Part shown: piece by piece, positions 62,824 through 64,000 of the stretch
Layout of the letters: each line of letters opens with the position of its first letter
Numbering within the stretch: position 1 is the stretch's first letter
Source of the DNA: Sphingomonas sp. OV641
GTDB lineage: Bacteria > Pseudomonadota > Alphaproteobacteria > Sphingomonadales > Sphingomonadaceae
Length of the DNA stretch: 64,000 bases
Reading direction: 5' to 3'
Assembly: GCF_900109205.1 (NCBI RefSeq)
Contig: NZ_FNZB01000001.1
Span: forward strand, 1 to 64,000
Position numbers and translations under genes: made by a program
Notes under the pieces: model-generated
The model's database searches: none
What the model was told of the DNA's origin: nothing
What the model saw: the letters and a program-made list of their open reading frames with translations, nothing else

Positions 62824-64000
62824 ATGCCAGGATTGAAGAGCCTGTTGGGCGGCGCTGCGGCGTTCGCCATGATGGCGCTCGCGCCCGCAGCGATGGCGCA
62901 GGAAGAACAGTCCATGTCGCCGGCACTGCCGAAGATCATGAGCCTGCGCGATCAGGCGCAGCTGCGCGACGCCTGGCTGGAGCGCCGCTTCCAGACGGTG
63001 CTGCCGCAGCTGATGCGCGAGAATGGCATCGACATGTGGGTGCTGATCGCGCGGGAGTATCTGGAGGACCCGGTCGTTTCGACCATGCTGAACGCGACCA
63101 ATTTGCGGGCGCGGCGTCGGACGATCCTCATCTATTTCGATCCGGGCGAGGGCAAGCCGATCGAGCGGCTGGTCGTCAGCAAGCACGGCATGGGCGCCCT
63201 GTACCAGCCGGTGTGGGACATGGAGAAGCAGCCCGACCAGTTCGCGCGCGTCCGCGAGCTGATCGCCGAGCGCAACCCGAAGAAGATCGCGCTCAACATC
63301 TCCTCGCTGACGGCGTTCGGCGACGGCCTGACGCACAGCCAGTACACCGACCTGATGAAGGCGCTGACGCCCGAGCAGCAGGGGCGGATCGTGCCGGGCT
63401 ATCCGCTGGCCATAGGCTGGCTGGAGACGCGCACGCCGGAAGAGATGAAGGTCTATCCCGAGATCGTGCGCGTGGCGCATGCGATCATCGGCGAAGGCTT
63501 CTCGGCCGCGGTGGTGAAGCCGGGCGTGACGACCAACGAGGATCTCGTGTGGTGGTATCGCCAGCGCGTCGCGGACCTTGGCCTGGCATCGTGGTTCCAT
63601 CCGTCGGTGGAAGTGACGCGCAAGGGCGTGCCGGGCGTGCTGCGCGAAAAGGCGAGTGTGATCCAGAAGGGCGACATGCTGCGCGTCGACTTCGGCATTC
63701 ACTACCTGAACTTCAGCACGGATACGCAGCATGTCGCCTATGTGCTGCGCGACGGCGAGACAGACGTGCCGGCCGGGCTGAAGGCGGGCCTTCGCGACAA
63801 CAACCTCGTTCAGGATGCGGTGACCAGCGAGTTTCGCGTCGGCGTGACCGGCAATGAAGTGCTGAACCGCGCGCGTGCGAAGGCGATCGCGGCGGGGCTG
63901 AAGCCGACGATCTATTCGCACCCGATCGGCTATCACGGCCATGGTGCGGGCAGCTCGATCGGCCTGTCGGAAGAGCAGAAGTTCGTGCCGACCGGCGAAT
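62824..64000 (+). CDS. M24 family peptidase-like protein, cut by the window end
   Basis: The first 392 residues of a secreted protein (signal peptide residues 1-25, ending PAAMAQ). The start ATG follows AGGGGAGGG; a GTG lies 3 nt upstream. The creatinase-type N-domain (DMWVLIAREYLEDPV) and the M24 core are visible, with Asp in LRVDFGIHYLNF, Asp in STDTQHVAYV and His in HPIGYHGHGAG. The glutamate ligands would lie beyond the window. It is a second M24 protein after the one at 61556-62809 (14-nt gap) but is only distantly similar to it. Confidence 0.87.
   Translation, partial: MPGLKSLLGGAAAFAMMALAPAAMAQEEQSMSPALPKIMSLRDQAQLRDAWLERRFQTVLPQLMRENGIDMWVLIAREYLEDPVVSTMLNATNLRARRRTILIYFDPGEGKPIERLVVSKHGMGALYQPVWDMEKQPDQFARVRELIAERNPKKIALNISSLTAFGDGLTHSQYTDLMKALTPEQQGRIVPGYPLAIGWLETRTPEEMKVYPEIVRVAHAIIGEGFSAAVVKPGVTTNEDLVWWYRQRVADLGLASWFHPSVEVTRKGVPGVLREKASVIQKGDMLRVDFGIHYLNFSTDTQHVAYVLRDGETDVPAGLKAGLRDNNLVQDAVTSEFRVGVTGNEVLNRARAKAIAAGLKPTIYSHPIGYHGHGAGSSIGLSEEQKFVPTGE

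Overview
The window looks like chromosome from a Sphingomonas-type alphaproteobacterium (Sphingomonadaceae). The grounds are high GC, dense short-overlap operons, large sphingomonad-type TonB-dependent receptors, dispersed extragenic palindromes built on a CCGTTCGCCCTGAGCC-like unit, and Caulobacter-type XylX/XylB/XylD enzymes. This placement is inferred from the sequence alone; no database search was possible.

Layout. 0-0.15 kb: initiator tRNA and its terminator. 0.3-7.6 kb (minus): iron-siderophore uptake set (FecI-type sigma, FecR, STN-domain receptor, DUF3649, PepSY reductase-like protein, DUF3325, TonB). 7.8-12.4 kb (minus): LysR regulator and an AaeAB/FUSC-type efflux operon whose FUSC gene has lost its 5' half. 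12.3-39.3 kb: a xyloglucan utilisation region. It holds a GH3 gene (broken, joined to the FUSC remnant), a LacI regulator, GH74 endo-xyloglucanase, two GH35 beta-galactosidases, a PA14-containing GH31 alpha-xylosidase, a GH29 alpha-L-fucosidase, sugar porters and mutarotases. It also holds most of the Weimberg xylose pathway (XylB, XylC-like, XylD, XylX) and of the De Ley-Doudoroff galactose pathway (galactose dehydrogenase, DgoK, DgoA). A 14-bp LacI-type operator motif recurs at three divergent promoters in this region.

39.5-40.3 kb: a DUF2189 membrane protein. 40.5-46.9 kb (minus): a compact operon of five proteins I do not recognise plus a LuxR-type HTH protein. It includes a gluzincin-like metallopeptidase and a protein with an acidic Phe-Asp repeat, a cationic amphipathic helix and a glycine zipper. 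This is the best candidate here for an undescribed system. 47-53 kb: housekeeping or accessory genes (APC permease, acyl-CoA thioesterase, TerC, membrane-anchored GH12-like protein, acyltransferase). 53-64 kb: Old Yellow Enzyme, IclR regulator, esterase-like secreted protein, TonB-dependent receptor, M20 peptidase and two M24 peptidases (the last cut by the window end), which look like one uptake and hydrolysis locus.

How the genes may work together: GH74 would cut the xyloglucan backbone, and GH29, GH35 and GH31 would trim fucose, galactose and xylose from the side chains. XylE-like and FucP-like porters would import the free sugars, and xylose and galactose would be oxidised by the two non-phosphorylative pathways. 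Not seen in the window: alpha-ketoglutarate semialdehyde dehydrogenase, a dedicated galactonate dehydratase, an intact GH3 beta-glucosidase and a TonB-dependent receptor for xyloglucan oligosaccharides. The GH3-FUSC junction suggests some of these were lost by deletion.
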